A DNA stretch of 64,000 nucleotides from Monomorium pharaonis (Eukaryota > Arthropoda > Insecta > Hymenoptera > Formicidae). Made by a program: the position numbers and the translations under genes. Location: the NCBI RefSeq assembly GCF_013373865.1, contig NC_050468.1:15273496-15337495 (forward strand), read 5' to 3'. The notes under the pieces are model-generated. The model was not told the origin of the DNA and made no database searches. It worked only from the letters and a program-made list of their open reading frames with translations. Position 1 is the stretch's first letter, and each line of letters opens with the position of its first letter. Of this stretch, positions 63,301 through 64,000 are shown one piece after another.

Positions 63301-64000
63301 TTTAAAATTCCTTAACCTTAGAGGGCCGGAAAAGCTGATATATCGATTCGTACTGAAAATTATTTTCTCATAGATGTAAGACATATACAAGCATTCTAAT
63401 ATACATGAACACACATTTATACACGCAGACACACTCTTATACATTCAAATACACACATACGCAAGTATGCAAGTACATACACACACATATCCACATTTAT
63501 AGACAGATATTATAGAAGAAATTTGTATAGATCGACTATGCGCCAAACTGAATTGACTTGTTTTACAGTAAAAAAAATAATATAAATTAGAAATAATTTT
63601 AAATTTAAAAAAACTTAAAAAAAATTTTTAATAACAAAATTTTTAAAAATTAACAAATTTTTTAAATAAAAAAAAAACTACAAAAATAAACAAAAAAGAA
63701 AGGAGCTACATAAACTCTCTACGTCCACGCCGTTAGCGCCGGGTAAATGCTAAAGGAGAGTTAGAATTTTTCACATTTTTGGGGATAATAATGAAGTTAG
63801 GAGTGAAAAAATGTGAAATTTGACGTTACCGTTGTATTCAGCGACCCCGAAAATTCTTATATAAGCCTTATTTGCAAAATTACAAATTTTTAATTTTTTC
63901 TTTACCCTTGAGGGCCGGAAAGCCGATAATCGGCTCAATCTATGATCGGAACTTTGCATATAATAAACCCATGGTATATGATACAAGTTTGGGCCATTTG
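63301..64000. repeat. Repeat-like region with a duplicated GAGGGCCGGAAA motif
   Basis: Two direct copies of a motif occur, TTA/TTG then AGGGCCGGAAA with GCTGAT or GCCGAT after it, at about 63311-63344 and 63901-63930. Between them lie a degenerate CA-rich stretch (63400-63510), a very A/T-rich block (63560-63705), and then a moderately GC-rich unit with an inverted pair TTTCACATTTTT / AAAAATGTGAAA (63769-63780 and 63806-63818). The phrase ATTCAGCGACCCCGAAAA (63836-63853) resembles wording I associate with interspersed repeats of insects; that is recollection, not a search. The element runs off the window end. Confidence 0.4.

Overview
This is eukaryotic, non-coding-dominated nuclear DNA. An insect genome fits best, and within insects a hymenopteran such as an ant. 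That is inference from texture, not from a recognised gene. Long AT-rich stretches alternate with compact GC-rich patches that are full of undepleted CpG (for example 4290-5220, 18000-18560, 25290-25830, 46700-46930). Microsatellites and small palindromic repeats are frequent, and insect-style splice signals occur. I see no bacterial operon, rRNA, tRNA, CRISPR array or virus-like gene. Most open frames of 60-150 codons lie in the GC-rich patches, where stop codons are rare by composition. They overlap on both strands and show no recognisable domain, so I do not call them genes.

The one place with gene-like logic is 53.5-54.9 kb on the + strand. A GC-richer stretch ends at a near-consensus donor (53761, GTAAGTAAG). 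About 900 bases later a branch-point-like CTGAC, a T-rich tract and a CAG acceptor (54667) open a short segment. It carries an in-frame stop, then an ATG (54700) and 48 codons, and it ends exactly at a GTAAGC donor (54846). I read this as a 5' UTR exon plus the first coding exon of a gene whose remaining exons lie beyond 64000. The protein is not recognised; it has a short Asn/Gln-rich end. About 15 kb upstream on the same strand is a back-to-back acceptor/donor (39619/39620), the form of a recursive splice site. It would fit a very long intron running from an upstream promoter, possibly the CpG island near 4.3-5.2 kb, which contains a GTAAGT at 4600.

Repeats by region: a mariner-like terminal repeat at 7129; two diverged copies of a dispersed sequence at 11.2 and 14.0 kb; a 163-bp palindromic element at 17553; a 225-bp near-perfect hairpin at 22336; an AT-rich inverted repeat at 27.9 kb; a 195-bp MITE with 40-bp terminal repeats at 34695; and a repeated GC-rich motif in an A/T-rich setting at 63.3-63.9 kb, running to the window end. 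Simple repeats include (AT)19 at 12641, (CT)15 at 18347, a cluster of four at 25.57-25.99 kb, (TG)16 at 29483, (AT)n at 34650, (CT)28 at 57517 and (TG)48 at 58251.

Overall the window looks like a regulatory gene desert or long intron around the 5' end of one gene. All gene calls here are tentative; transcript data would settle them.
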